DNA of 12,833 bases from Candidatus Methanomethylophilaceae archaeon (GCA_023230065.1 JALNYB010000029.1:1-12833); one strand, 5' to 3'; shown: positions 1 through 7,173, counted from the first letter of the stretch. Program-made: numbers and translations. Notes: a model not told the origin generated them from the sequence alone.

Positions 1-88
1 AGGCATCTGCATTAGATCCCGGAATAAGGATTGTAGAGCTCAATATCGCCATCAAAACAACGATGCATACCTTATATTCTGTCTTCAC
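1..88 (-). CDS. N-terminus of an exported protein (signal peptide), cut by left edge
   Basis: Twenty-nine codons are visible on the minus strand from a GTG at 88-86, and the frame is open to the window edge. They read as a classical signal peptide: a short charged start (MKTEYK), a hydrophobic core (VCIVVLMAILSSTILIPG), then a polar stretch ending N-A-D-A that could hold or precede a cleavage site. No ATG lies upstream in frame before a stop at 118-116. A TATA box sits about 24-26 bases before the GTG with no ribosome binding site between, which fits a leaderless transcript starting at the GTG. The mature protein lies outside the window, so no function can be given. The gene is divergent from the MoaD-like gene. 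Confidence 0.6.
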   Translation of the reverse strand, partial: MKTEYKVCIVVLMAILSSTILIPGSNADA

Positions 89-107
89 AGAACCGCCAAG
101 GGATTCA

Positions 108-115
108 TATATAAA
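108..115 (-). promoter_or_regulatory. TATA box for the left-edge exported protein
   Basis: Read on the minus strand this is TTTATATA, close to the archaeal TATA consensus. Its centre lies about 24-26 bases before the GTG at 88-86, the spacing expected between a TATA box and a transcription start, so the mRNA probably begins at or next to the start codon. Confidence 0.45.
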
Positions 116-192
116 TTATCTGAGAGTGTTTTTCAGTTTAATATCGTAGAATTTTTAGTAATCGTGAAATACTGTATGATATATGATTGGTC

Positions 193-387
193 ATGGTCTC
201 TGTGATATTCATCGGGAAGGATAGGTTCGAAGTTCCTTCTGAAGGTACGATCGGGTCTGCTATATCATCTTTGGACAGATTTCCTGATGCTTTCCTTTTT
301 CTGGTTAATGGAGTGCCTGTGCCCATGGATACACCTATTATGGATAATATGATCATAAAGGCTATAAAAGTGGCATCAGGTGGTTAA
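193..387 (+). CDS. MoaD/ThiS-like ubiquitin-fold sulfur-carrier protein
   Basis: A 64-residue protein with the features of the MoaD/ThiS beta-grasp family: a short beta start (VSVIFIGK), a region like EVPSEGTIGSAISSL, a hydrophobic strand (AFLFLVNGVPV), and a C-terminal Gly-Gly. In the family that tail is adenylated by an E1-like enzyme (MoeB or ThiF) and turned into a thiocarboxylate that donates sulfur for molybdopterin, thiamine or tRNA thiolation. Which pathway applies here cannot be told, because no E1, MoaE or Thi gene is in view. ATG at 193 is preferred; a TTG at 187 would add two residues. The gene overlaps the short CbiP gene tail-to-tail, sharing stop-codon bases (TTAA at 384-387). 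A run of six T at 388-393 may end its transcript. Confidence 0.7.
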   Translation: MVSVIFIGKDRFEVPSEGTIGSAISSLDRFPDAFLFLVNGVPVPMDTPIMDNMIIKAIKVASGG

Positions 388-1217
388 TTTTTTGCTATCA
401 TGTTGATGTGGTCAAGATCTAATCCGTTTTCCGTCGCTGCCTCTATTAGACAATCAAGATTATTCATGAATGCCGATCTGACATCGGAACCTTTCAGTTC
501 TCCGCCTATATCTGACATGGAGTCCTCTTCTGGAAATTTAAGATTAAGATAAGGCATTACACCTAAGCATTTCATTCCTGTTAATTTTTCAATTTTTTCT
601 ATTCCGCTTTTAAGAATAGAACTATCTCCTCTGAATCTGTTGATAATGAATCCTTTCAGTAAATGTTTCTGTTTATCAGGTATGAGACGCCATGTTCCGT
701 AGATAGCTGCGAATACTCCTCCGCGCTCTATATCTCCTATAAGGATAGCCGGTATGGAGCGTTCTCTCAGCATTCTCAAATTGGCAAGGTCTCTGTCCAT
801 AAGATTGAGTTCTACAGGAGAACCAGAGCCTTCGCATACGACTGCATCATATTCTTTTGATAATCTGTCGAATGATTCGCAGACTTTTTCCATTACCATC
901 TTGGTATCTATGGGATTCTGTTCGGATATGTCCATGAAAGGCTCTCCTCTGAGGATGAGCTGTATAGTGTTATTACCTGAAGGTTTCAGGAGGACGGGAT
1001 TCATATCTTCGGTAGGTTCGATGTTGGATGCCCACGCTTGGAATGCCTGACCCATTCCGATTTCCTTCCCGTTCTTTGTGACATATGAGTTGAGAGAAAG
1101 ATTGGATGCTTTGAATGGTGTGACTTTTATGCCTTTTCTGTAGAGATATCTGCAATATAATGCGGAAATCGTCGTTTTACCTGCTCCGGATGAAGTTCCG
1201 ATGAATATTATTTTCAT
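384..1217 (-). CDS. Short CbiP/CobQ paralog: ATPase domain only, glutaminase domain missing
   Basis: A 277-residue protein against roughly 480-500 for cobyric acid synthase (CbiP/CobQ), which amidates the corrin ring side chains b, d, e and g using ATP and glutamine. Seen: P-loop GTSSGAGKT (7-15), KASNLSLNSY (36-45), MNPVLLKPS (72-80), EGSGSPVELNLMDRD (129-143) and GDIERGGVFAAIYGT (161-175). These match the CbiP dethiobiotin-synthetase-like domain closely; GDIDRGGVFA is the usual form, so this copy is nearer to consensus than its neighbour. After the PEED motif (229-232) the protein jumps to a C-terminal helix (252-277) resembling the last 26 residues of the upstream full-length protein; the glutaminase domain between is absent. 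Its ATG overlaps the upstream stop (ATGA), with a GGAGTG ribosome site at 1228-1223. It may take ammonia from its partner's glutaminase, or may amidate or phosphorylate something else (inference). Confidence 0.85.
   Translation of the reverse strand: MKIIFIGTSSGAGKTTISALYCRYLYRKGIKVTPFKASNLSLNSYVTKNGKEIGMGQAFQAWASNIEPTEDMNPVLLKPSGNNTIQLILRGEPFMDISEQNPIDTKMVMEKVCESFDRLSKEYDAVVCEGSGSPVELNLMDRDLANLRMLRERSIPAILIGDIERGGVFAAIYGTWRLIPDKQKHLLKGFIINRFRGDSSILKSGIEKIEKLTGMKCLGVMPYLNLKFPEEDSMSDIGGELKGSDVRSAFMNNLDCLIEAATENGLDLDHINMIAKN
388..393 (+). terminator. Oligo-T run after the MoaD-like gene
   Basis: Six T residues directly follow the TAA stop. Archaeal RNA polymerase often releases at such U-tracts. 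The run lies inside the 3' end of the opposite-strand CbiP paralog, so it could be coincidental. Confidence 0.25.
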
Positions 1218-3031
1218 CTTTTCACTCCCGCGATATCTATGATTTTTTCTATATTCAGTCCTTTTTCAAATCCGTCTGCGAGGATGTTGATATTATCCTC
1301 TAGAAGTTCGTCGTAATCTCTCGGGTTTTTGATTTCAACATATTTTCCATCGTGTTTTACAAATGAAAGGAAATATTTCCTGAATGCGGGTTTGTCGAAT
1401 ACCCCATGAAGATACGTTCCGAAGGTCAGATCTTTCTCTCTCACAGAACCTTCATTTTCTTTTGAGCTGTATCTATCTATTTCGAAAAGTGGCTTTTCAA
1501 CGATTGTAGAAAGACCCATGTGGATCTCATATCCAGTGATGGGCTCTCCTGTCTCTATCATTATGCCATTGTCTTGAATGACCTTTTTTTTGTATTCGTT
1601 CCATTCTGTAATGTTATCAAAGAAACCCATCCCTTCCAATGTTTGCGGTACTTTTCCTTCGATGCCCGCAGGGTCCTTCAGATATTTTCCCATCATTTGG
1701 TATCCTCCGCAGATACCCAGTATGGGAATTTTCCCTTTCAATTCCGAAATAGCCGTTTCTAATCCATTGGCTCTCATCCAAAGAAGATCGTCAATGGTAT
1801 TCTTGGTCCCAGGGAGTATAATAACATCTGAACCTTTGAGTTCTTCTGGATTGCTTATGAACTTTACGGTTGTGTCCTCCATGAATAGAGGATCTAGATC
1901 TGTGAAATTAGCTATTCTGGGGAACTTGATGACGGAAACGATTATTTTTCCATTACCTTTCGTGTGCATTCCTCTAAAAGCTTCAGAATCTTCTGATGGA
2001 AGATCTAACTTGATATGGGGGATTATTCCTATTACTGGGATTCCGATGATGCTTTCAAGCAGTCTTGCGCCGTCTTCGATCTTCTTCGGATCTCCGCGGA
2101 TATTGTTCAGAATGATACCTTTTATCCTTTTTCTGTCAATTTCTGGAATCAGTTCCACAGTTCCTACAGCATATGCGAAAGAGCCTCCCCATTCTGTATT
2201 TACTACCAATATGCAGTTAGCGTCAGCTATCTCTGCCGCACGCATGTTGGCGATGTCTTGATCATAGATGTTGATCTCTGCAGGAGAACCTGCGCCCTCC
2301 ATGACAACGACATCATAACGTTCTTTCAGAAAGTCTATGTTCTTGCGGACTATCTCTTTTCCGGGTCCGGGAACGAATTTATTATAGTAATCCTCGACGT
2401 TATAATCTCCGAAAGGTTCTCCTTCTACCATTACTTGGGAAACAGTGTCTCCTTTAGGCTTTAGAAGTATGGGATTCATATGGTGATCTGGATTCTTCAG
2501 TCCCGCCGCTTTGCTTTGCAGCACTTGTATCATTGCTATCTCAGAACCTTTTGCGGTGACCTTCGAATTAAGGCTCATATTCTGAGATTTGAAGGGAGAG
2601 ACCAGATATCCACGCCTATGAAGGAGACGACATATGGCTGCAACTGTGATTGATTTACCAGCATCGGATGTTGCTCCGAGAATCATTAACGCTTTTCCTA
2701 TATGGAAGAATCTTTTCTTTGTTTCAAGGAATATATCCTGCATCCTCGGGTCTTTAGATGTTGTTATTCCCAGTCTGTTGATCTCAGACATTATGAATTT
2801 TGCTACTTCAGGTCTGTGAATAAAAAGACAGTATGTGCATGCCCAGATTTCTTTTTCTCTTCTGGAAATGATCATTTGGCCCAACTGATTATCGTTGCAT
2901 GGATAGAATGGGCAGTAGCAGAAGGTGCAGTCCTGTCCTGTGAAATGACTCGGATGATACGGACATTCGTGGTTTGAACCAATATATCCTTTTTTGATCT
3001 CTTCCTCGACCTTTTTGGTTATATTGTCCAT
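1214..3031 (-). CDS. cobQ: CbiP/CobQ-like cobyric acid synthase with N-terminal Cys-rich domain
   Basis: A 605-residue glutamine-dependent amidotransferase of the CbiP/CobQ family (late adenosylcobalamin synthesis, cytosolic). Residues 1-110 are an added domain with seven cysteines (23, 35, 38, 40, 45, 65, 68) plus histidines, resembling the small Cys-rich probable metal-binding domain found in methanogens. The synthetase domain follows, with P-loop GATSDAGKS (119-127), PFKSQNMSLNS (146-156), MNPILLKP (185-192) and EGAGSPAEINIYDQD (245-259). The glutaminase domain has the nucleophile in ILGICGGYQMMG (Cys441), GYEIHMG (500-506) and GTYLHGVFD (538-546, His542), so it looks catalytically complete. 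Here NTEWGGSFAYAVGT (278-291) replaces the usual GDIDRGGVFA-type motif, a sign of divergence from canonical CbiP. ATG 3031 has a good ribosome site (AAGGTG). It is the first gene of a coupled pair. It could be the organism's cobyric acid synthase or a paralog with a related substrate. Confidence 0.85.
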   Translation of the reverse strand: MDNITKKVEEEIKKGYIGSNHECPYHPSHFTGQDCTFCYCPFYPCNDNQLGQMIISRREKEIWACTYCLFIHRPEVAKFIMSEINRLGITTSKDPRMQDIFLETKKRFFHIGKALMILGATSDAGKSITVAAICRLLHRRGYLVSPFKSQNMSLNSKVTAKGSEIAMIQVLQSKAAGLKNPDHHMNPILLKPKGDTVSQVMVEGEPFGDYNVEDYYNKFVPGPGKEIVRKNIDFLKERYDVVVMEGAGSPAEINIYDQDIANMRAAEIADANCILVVNTEWGGSFAYAVGTVELIPEIDRKRIKGIILNNIRGDPKKIEDGARLLESIIGIPVIGIIPHIKLDLPSEDSEAFRGMHTKGNGKIIVSVIKFPRIANFTDLDPLFMEDTTVKFISNPEELKGSDVIILPGTKNTIDDLLWMRANGLETAISELKGKIPILGICGGYQMMGKYLKDPAGIEGKVPQTLEGMGFFDNITEWNEYKKKVIQDNGIMIETGEPITGYEIHMGLSTIVEKPLFEIDRYSSKENEGSVREKDLTFGTYLHGVFDKPAFRKYFLSFVKHDGKYVEIKNPRDYDELLEDNINILADGFEKGLNIEKIIDIAGVKR

Positions 3032-3038
3032 ATGTTCG

Positions 3039-3044
3039 CACCTT
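3039..3044 (-). promoter_or_regulatory. Ribosome binding site of the cobQ-like gene
   Basis: Minus-strand AAGGTG lies seven bases before the ATG at 3031-3029. It supports that start and shows that this transcript, unlike several neighbours, has a leader. Confidence 0.5.
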
Positions 3045-3394
3045 GGTAAACAAGGAATGGAATTCGCTGTTAAGTATTTTACACAAGTTGGATACGATTA
3101 GATTATGTAAAAAGAAATGGGAAGTGTGGCTTATCAAGATTGCATCTGAAATAATCGAATCTTTTTGAAAAATATTGCAATATGTATTCCGATGTGCCGT
3201 AATATTTCTTGGTTAATATTCTATCTATTTGTCATAGGTATTTGGAAAATGGACAGTATTCTTGTGTATGTTTAATGGTTCATTGATTCAAAGGAGCAGT
3301 TAACAAGATGGAATCTATTTTTCAAACATATGTTTTCTTCGTCTGGATTGTAGATAAATATAAATTTTGTACTTTCGGTCACCCCCCAATCTTG
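3045..3394. other. Divergent intergenic region, no gene recognised
   Basis: An AT-rich spacer between the cobQ-like gene (minus) and the Mre11-like gene (plus). It should hold both promoters. An AT-rich tract near 3065-3085 is placed to serve the minus-strand gene. On the plus strand there is a TATA-like AATATAAATTT near 3357-3367 in addition to the one listed separately. I see no tRNA, no convincing small ORF and no cobalamin riboswitch; an AAGGAG at 3291-3296 precedes an in-frame ATG at 3308 that I do not accept as the Mre11 start. Confidence 0.5.
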
Positions 3395-3402
3395 TTTATA
3401 TG
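3395..3402 (+). promoter_or_regulatory. TATA box for the Mre11-like gene
   Basis: TTTATATG centred about 26-27 bases before the ATG at 3425, with no purine-rich ribosome site between. The spacing predicts a leaderless mRNA beginning at that ATG and supports 3425 over the upstream ATG at 3308. Confidence 0.45.
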
Positions 3403-3424
3403 TTCAGACATTCTTTTTGTCGCG

Positions 3425-4621
3425 ATGGGAGCAGATTTTAAATTTATTCATTGTGCGGACCTCCATCTGGGAAGTAGATTTTCAGGTGTTTCACAGAAGG
3501 ATCCGAAATTAGGAAAGAGGATGACAGAATCGATCTTTTCTTCTTTCGATAGGATAATAGATTTGGCCATCTTAGAAAAAGCGGATCTTATGGTGATATC
3601 AGGAGATGTCTTCGATGAAGAGAATGAGACACCTGCTACAAGATATAGATTCGCCAGAGCTCTGGAGAAAGTCAAGATACAGTGTTACATCTCATTAGGA
3701 AACCACGATTTCAAGAGGTCTTGGGAGGACAGCATCCCCTATCCAGAGAATGTTCATATTTTTTCTTCTTCTGAAACAGAAAAACAGATAATAAATATCA
3801 ATGGAAATCAGATAGAATTGATCGGACGCAGTTTCGAATCTAGGAATACAGCTGAGAATTACGCATCATCATTTTACGGTTCATATGATAAATTTACGAT
3901 AGGTGTGCTTCATTGCAGTGTGGACACTCCGCGGGAATATGGTGATTATGCTCCTTGCAGATTATCCGATCTTCTCAATAAGAACGTGGATTATTGGGCT
4001 TTAGGTCATATTCATAAACGTTCCGAATTGAATGAGCGCCCTTTTGTAATATATCCTGGAAATATACAAGGAAGGAATCCCAAGGAGTCTGGAAATAAAG
4101 GAGCGTATGTTGTTTCTGTCTCTAATGGAAGGGTTTCAGAGACCAGATTTGTTCCTACGCAAGAAATATTGTGGCAGGATATCGAGACGGACATATCTGG
4201 AAAGGATATGCAGGCGCTTATAAGTGACATATCTGGAAAAGCTAAACATGATTCAATATTATCAATTTACATAATAGGTAAAGGAGATATGGATTCTGTC
4301 CTCCGTTTAGGATTAGACGGCGTTATAGATCAAATTTCCAAGGTAACGGGGTGTGTCATATCTTCTGTTGAATTGTCTACCTCGCCTGCTACAGATCTGA
4401 GTAAAATCTCAGAAATGAACGATCTCAGATCAAAGATGGTCGCAGTATCTAACAAAATGTCAGGATTAGGCAGAAATGATTTGATCGATAAGATATGTTT
4501 GACCAGAGCTTCTGCAGAGATAAGATACATATTCGAAAGTATGAGTGATGAGGAACTTCGCTCTATGGTACAGGATGCTGAGATGCTTCTGATCGAGAAA
4601 CTAACAGAGGCGTCCAGATGA
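3425..4621 (+). CDS. Mre11/SbcD-like DNA repair exonuclease (YhaO-type)
   Basis: A 398-residue calcineurin-like metallophosphoesterase of the Mre11/SbcD group, the nuclease partner of a Rad50/SbcC ATPase that processes DNA ends. All five metal-binding motifs are present: ADLHLG (11-16), SGDVFDE (59-65), LGNHD (91-95), VLHCSVD (161-167) and ALGHIHK (192-198). The C-terminal part is less conserved and would cap the nuclease and bind the partner. The start at 3425 gives the family-typical opening (F-K-F-I-H-C-A-D-L-H) and follows a TATA box at leaderless spacing; the in-frame ATG at 3308 would add 39 non-conserved hydrophobic residues encoded by T-rich intergenic DNA. The stop overlaps the ATG of the next gene (ATGA), so nuclease and ATPase are translationally coupled and probably form one complex. 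The partner's membrane hairpin makes this closer to bacterial YhaO/YhaN than to canonical archaeal Mre11/Rad50. Confidence 0.88.
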   Translation: MGADFKFIHCADLHLGSRFSGVSQKDPKLGKRMTESIFSSFDRIIDLAILEKADLMVISGDVFDEENETPATRYRFARALEKVKIQCYISLGNHDFKRSWEDSIPYPENVHIFSSSETEKQIININGNQIELIGRSFESRNTAENYASSFYGSYDKFTIGVLHCSVDTPREYGDYAPCRLSDLLNKNVDYWALGHIHKRSELNERPFVIYPGNIQGRNPKESGNKGAYVVSVSNGRVSETRFVPTQEILWQDIETDISGKDMQALISDISGKAKHDSILSIYIIGKGDMDSVLRLGLDGVIDQISKVTGCVISSVELSTSPATDLSKISEMNDLRSKMVAVSNKMSGLGRNDLIDKICLTRASAEIRYIFESMSDEELRSMVQDAEMLLIEKLTEASR

Positions 4622-6912
4622 AGATAAGATCAGTAAGGATAGATTCTTTCGGGATATTTAAGGATAAGAAATACAGTGATATTTCGCCCGGTCTTACAGT
4701 CATCTATGGTAAAAACGAAACTGGAAAAACAACTCTGATGGAATTCATCAGAAGTACGTTATTTCCTGGAAAACAAAGGAAGGTCTATCCTGCTTATAAT
4801 AAAACTGATGCTGGCGAAATAAGAATAGATCTTGATGATGCTGTTGATATTACAATCGTAAGAAATGGAAAGACCAGCGTTTTTGAGAAGGACGGAAAAC
4901 AATTGCCTACCGATATCACACACATCGATGCTGTGACCTATCGTAGCATATTCGCCATGAATCCCGACGATCTCAGGGATCTGGAAATAGTTTCGTCAGG
5001 AGATATAAAAAACCGTTTTCTGACTATTCCAGGCGGAGAGAATCTTCCGTCAGTCATAGAAGATATTGATAAAGAAAGTTCTCTTTTGATGACGACCACC
5101 AGGATGACTGAGACAACGAAGATCGGAAGCAAGATCTCTGAGATCGAACGCATTAATGTTAATATCGCGAATTCTACAGTTATAGGAAATAGATATTCTG
5201 AATTGTACATCGAACTCAGCGAATTAGAGGTGCAGATAGGCGATCTGAAGAAAAAGGAGCTTGTAAATGCAGAATTAAGGGCTGTAACAAATCTTCGTAA
5301 TTCTCAGGTAAATAATATCACCACTCTCGAAGGTCTGAGAGAAACCAGGAAACTGTTGGTTGATTCTGAGATCATTCACGAAGGAGATAAGGAACAGTAC
5401 GACCGTCTGAAAGCAGATATTGAGACTAAGATTGAGGTATGTAAAAGAGTAAACAGTAGATTATCAGTTGCATCCGTGCCACTCAACGACTATGATAAAG
5501 ATGCTATACTCCAAAATAAGGATCGGATCGAAGCCCTCAAAGATAAGATTGGCCTCTATTCTGAATTGTCCAATCAGAAGAATGATTTTGAGATGGAGAT
5601 CGAAAGAGAGACCAGGACATTGAATAGGAACATGTCTGAGTTGGGAATTACAAAGGATATGTTTGATGGCAAGGTCGCTATCCGTGCACCTTCTACAAAC
5701 TATTCTGTCAAGAGATTTCCGTTGTCGTTTACACTCATGTTAGCAGGCATTGTGTTGTTAGCTGCCGGGATCTTTACAAGTTTGTACATATTGATGATAG
5801 GTTTGATCCCTCTGCTCTCAGGTGTCATTCTGTTGTTTAGGAACAACAATACAACAAAGAAAGTTCATAAGGATGCGGGTTTAGTCGATCTAGATATTGT
5901 CAATCTTAGAAATTACAATGAATCTATAGATACAAAGATGAAGGATTTGGAGAAGATCAATTCAAAGTTGTCAGAGATGTCAAAGGAATTGAATTACGTA
6001 GCAGATGCCGTTAATATACCAAGGTCTTCATTCAGAACAGATATCATATTGTTATCTGATCTGGTGTCAAAAAGCATTATGGTCAAAAAGATTGCGGATG
6101 AACGGTCTGATGTGAACCACGAATTGAAAGAATCTGAGATGAATTTTAGATTATTCATATCTAAATTTGGAACAGAAGAAAGATTCTTGATTCTCTATAA
6201 ACAAAGTGTGAAGAGATCAGATCTCGATCGTAAGATCTATGTTCTTGAGGACAGCATAAAATCATCGGGATATGATATGAATGCGAAGGGTTTCGAAGAG
6301 ATACCTGTTCTTGAAGATGTCACCGAGAGACTCGATATGATGAATAAGCATTATGGTGAATTGAAGTCTGAGATGAAAGCTATCATGGATGATGAATACA
6401 TAGAAGGGTTGATGAATGCACGTGCGTCATCAAGGTCTGAGTTACGCGAATTGGTTAAAAGGTGGGGAACTTTGTCATTGGCATCCGCAATCACGGATAT
6501 TGCATGTAAAGAGATATACGATACAGTTCAGCCAGATGTTGTAAAGACGGCTAACACATATATCGATTTGATGACATGTGGAAGATATAGTTTGGATAGT
6601 GATCCACGTAATACAGGGATCTCCGTAATATCCAATGATACAATGAAGACTGAAAACCAGTGGAGTTCTGGTCTCGGAGATCAGATACGTCTTTCATTGA
6701 AGATGGCAGTAGCAAAGGAGTTGTCATCTGAAGAAAGGTTGCCAATAATGTTGGACGATGTTCTTTTGATGTTTGATTCAGATAGGAAGAGGGGTGCATG
6801 CAAAGCACTCTTGAAGATGTCCGAAGATATGCAGATATTGTTTTTCACCTGTGACAGGGAAACAAAGGATATAATGTTGGATGAGGGCTGCACGAGTGTG
6901 TTGGAATTATAA
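4618..6912 (+). CDS. Rad50/SbcC-like ATPase with central transmembrane hairpin (YhaN-type)
   Basis: A 764-residue SMC-like ATPase. The N-terminal half-site has Walker A GKNETGKTT (31-39). A long helical, charged region with heptad-like stretches follows. At about 369-407 there is a strongly hydrophobic double segment (FTLMLAGIVLLAAGIF, then YILMIGLIPLLSGVILLF) that reads as two membrane helices with a tight turn. A second coil then leads to the C-terminal half-site: signature SSGLGDQIRLS (683-693) and Walker B LPIMLDDVLLMFD (708-720). There is no CxxC zinc hook; the membrane hairpin sits where the hook would be. Bacterial YhaN proteins, partners of the Mre11-like YhaO, have this design. Expected role: an ATP-driven DNA-binding clamp that controls the nuclease, held at the membrane (inference). 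The start overlaps the upstream stop and has AGAGG at 4606-4610. It is shorter than typical Rad50 (about 850-1000 residues), consistent with shorter coils. Confidence 0.85.
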   Translation: MKIRSVRIDSFGIFKDKKYSDISPGLTVIYGKNETGKTTLMEFIRSTLFPGKQRKVYPAYNKTDAGEIRIDLDDAVDITIVRNGKTSVFEKDGKQLPTDITHIDAVTYRSIFAMNPDDLRDLEIVSSGDIKNRFLTIPGGENLPSVIEDIDKESSLLMTTTRMTETTKIGSKISEIERINVNIANSTVIGNRYSELYIELSELEVQIGDLKKKELVNAELRAVTNLRNSQVNNITTLEGLRETRKLLVDSEIIHEGDKEQYDRLKADIETKIEVCKRVNSRLSVASVPLNDYDKDAILQNKDRIEALKDKIGLYSELSNQKNDFEMEIERETRTLNRNMSELGITKDMFDGKVAIRAPSTNYSVKRFPLSFTLMLAGIVLLAAGIFTSLYILMIGLIPLLSGVILLFRNNNTTKKVHKDAGLVDLDIVNLRNYNESIDTKMKDLEKINSKLSEMSKELNYVADAVNIPRSSFRTDIILLSDLVSKSIMVKKIADERSDVNHELKESEMNFRLFISKFGTEERFLILYKQSVKRSDLDRKIYVLEDSIKSSGYDMNAKGFEEIPVLEDVTERLDMMNKHYGELKSEMKAIMDDEYIEGLMNARASSRSELRELVKRWGTLSLASAITDIACKEIYDTVQPDVVKTANTYIDLMTCGRYSLDSDPRNTGISVISNDTMKTENQWSSGLGDQIRLSLKMAVAKELSSEERLPIMLDDVLLMFDSDRKRGACKALLKMSEDMQILFFTCDRETKDIMLDEGCTSVLEL

Positions 6913-6927
6913 ACTCCACCCAAACCT

Positions 6928-6935
6928 TTTAAATA
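6928..6935 (+). promoter_or_regulatory. Strong TATA box upstream of the dnaG leader
   Basis: TTTAAATA is an excellent match to the archaeal TATA consensus, and the A/C-rich CAAACC just before it could act as a BRE. It lies 16 bases after the stop of the ATPase gene. A start about 26 bases downstream falls at the GGG at 6958-6960, leaving a 5' leader of about 240 bases before dnaG. Confidence 0.55.
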
Positions 6936-6957
6936 GATTATCAAATACAGGTTGCAA

Positions 6958-7173
6958 GGGAGAATAGCAATTCCCCTGTTCACTGATTCACTATCACAAT
7001 AATTCCTTCGTTAGAAAGCGAAGAAGTCATAATACCGTGCCATCACAGGAGCGACCTGACTGGCTCACACTCAAAAACGGTTAAAAAGATGGGTAAAACA
7101 GAGCGAGTATGCCAATTGAGGATCAATATTTTCCGGGGCAGCATTACAGCAGAGCAGGCAGAATGGTTTTTTT
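6958..7173 (+). promoter_or_regulatory. Structured RNA leader of dnaG, or a separate small RNA ending at a T7 run
   Basis: Between the predicted transcription start and dnaG there is no credible gene but several inverted repeats. GGGA (6958-6961) can pair with TCCC (6972-6975). CTTCG (7006-7010) pairs with CGAAG (7019-7023) across an eight-base loop. GTG-CCA (7037-7042) with TGG-ct-CAC (7061-7068) encloses CAGG (7046-7049) and CCTG (7055-7058) around loop AGCGA, giving a ten-pair interrupted stem. The segment ends in seven T (7167-7173), which could terminate a small RNA. It is either a long regulatory leader or an independent ncRNA. I do not recognise SRP RNA, RNase P RNA, or a clear H/ACA or C/D guide in it. 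Pairings were found by eye, without energy calculation. Confidence 0.4.

Noticed and set aside
384..1217. Short CbiP as a frameshifted pseudogene
   Set aside because: The frame is intact with all ATPase motifs, a good ribosome site and a homologous C-terminal tail; no glutaminase remnant was found in the bases downstream, which belong to the MoaD-like gene.
1578..2261. 227-residue open frame antisense to cobQ
   Set aside because: Complement shadow of a strongly conserved gene; composition is not protein-like.
3308..3424. Upstream in-frame ATG (with AAGGAG at 3291-3296) as the Mre11-like start
   Set aside because: It adds 39 hydrophobic, family-atypical residues read from T-rich spacer. The ATG at 3425 gives the usual Mre11 opening and sits at leaderless distance from a TATA box.
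3032..3424. Cobalamin riboswitch upstream of the cobQ-like gene
   Set aside because: I could not find a B12-box-like conserved core, and such riboswitches are not usual in archaea.
6958..7173. SRP RNA, RNase P RNA or an H/ACA guide in the dnaG leader
   Set aside because: The conserved SRP helix 8 loop, the RNase P core motifs and a clean pseudouridylation pocket with a K-turn are not visible, so it is left as an unassigned structured region.
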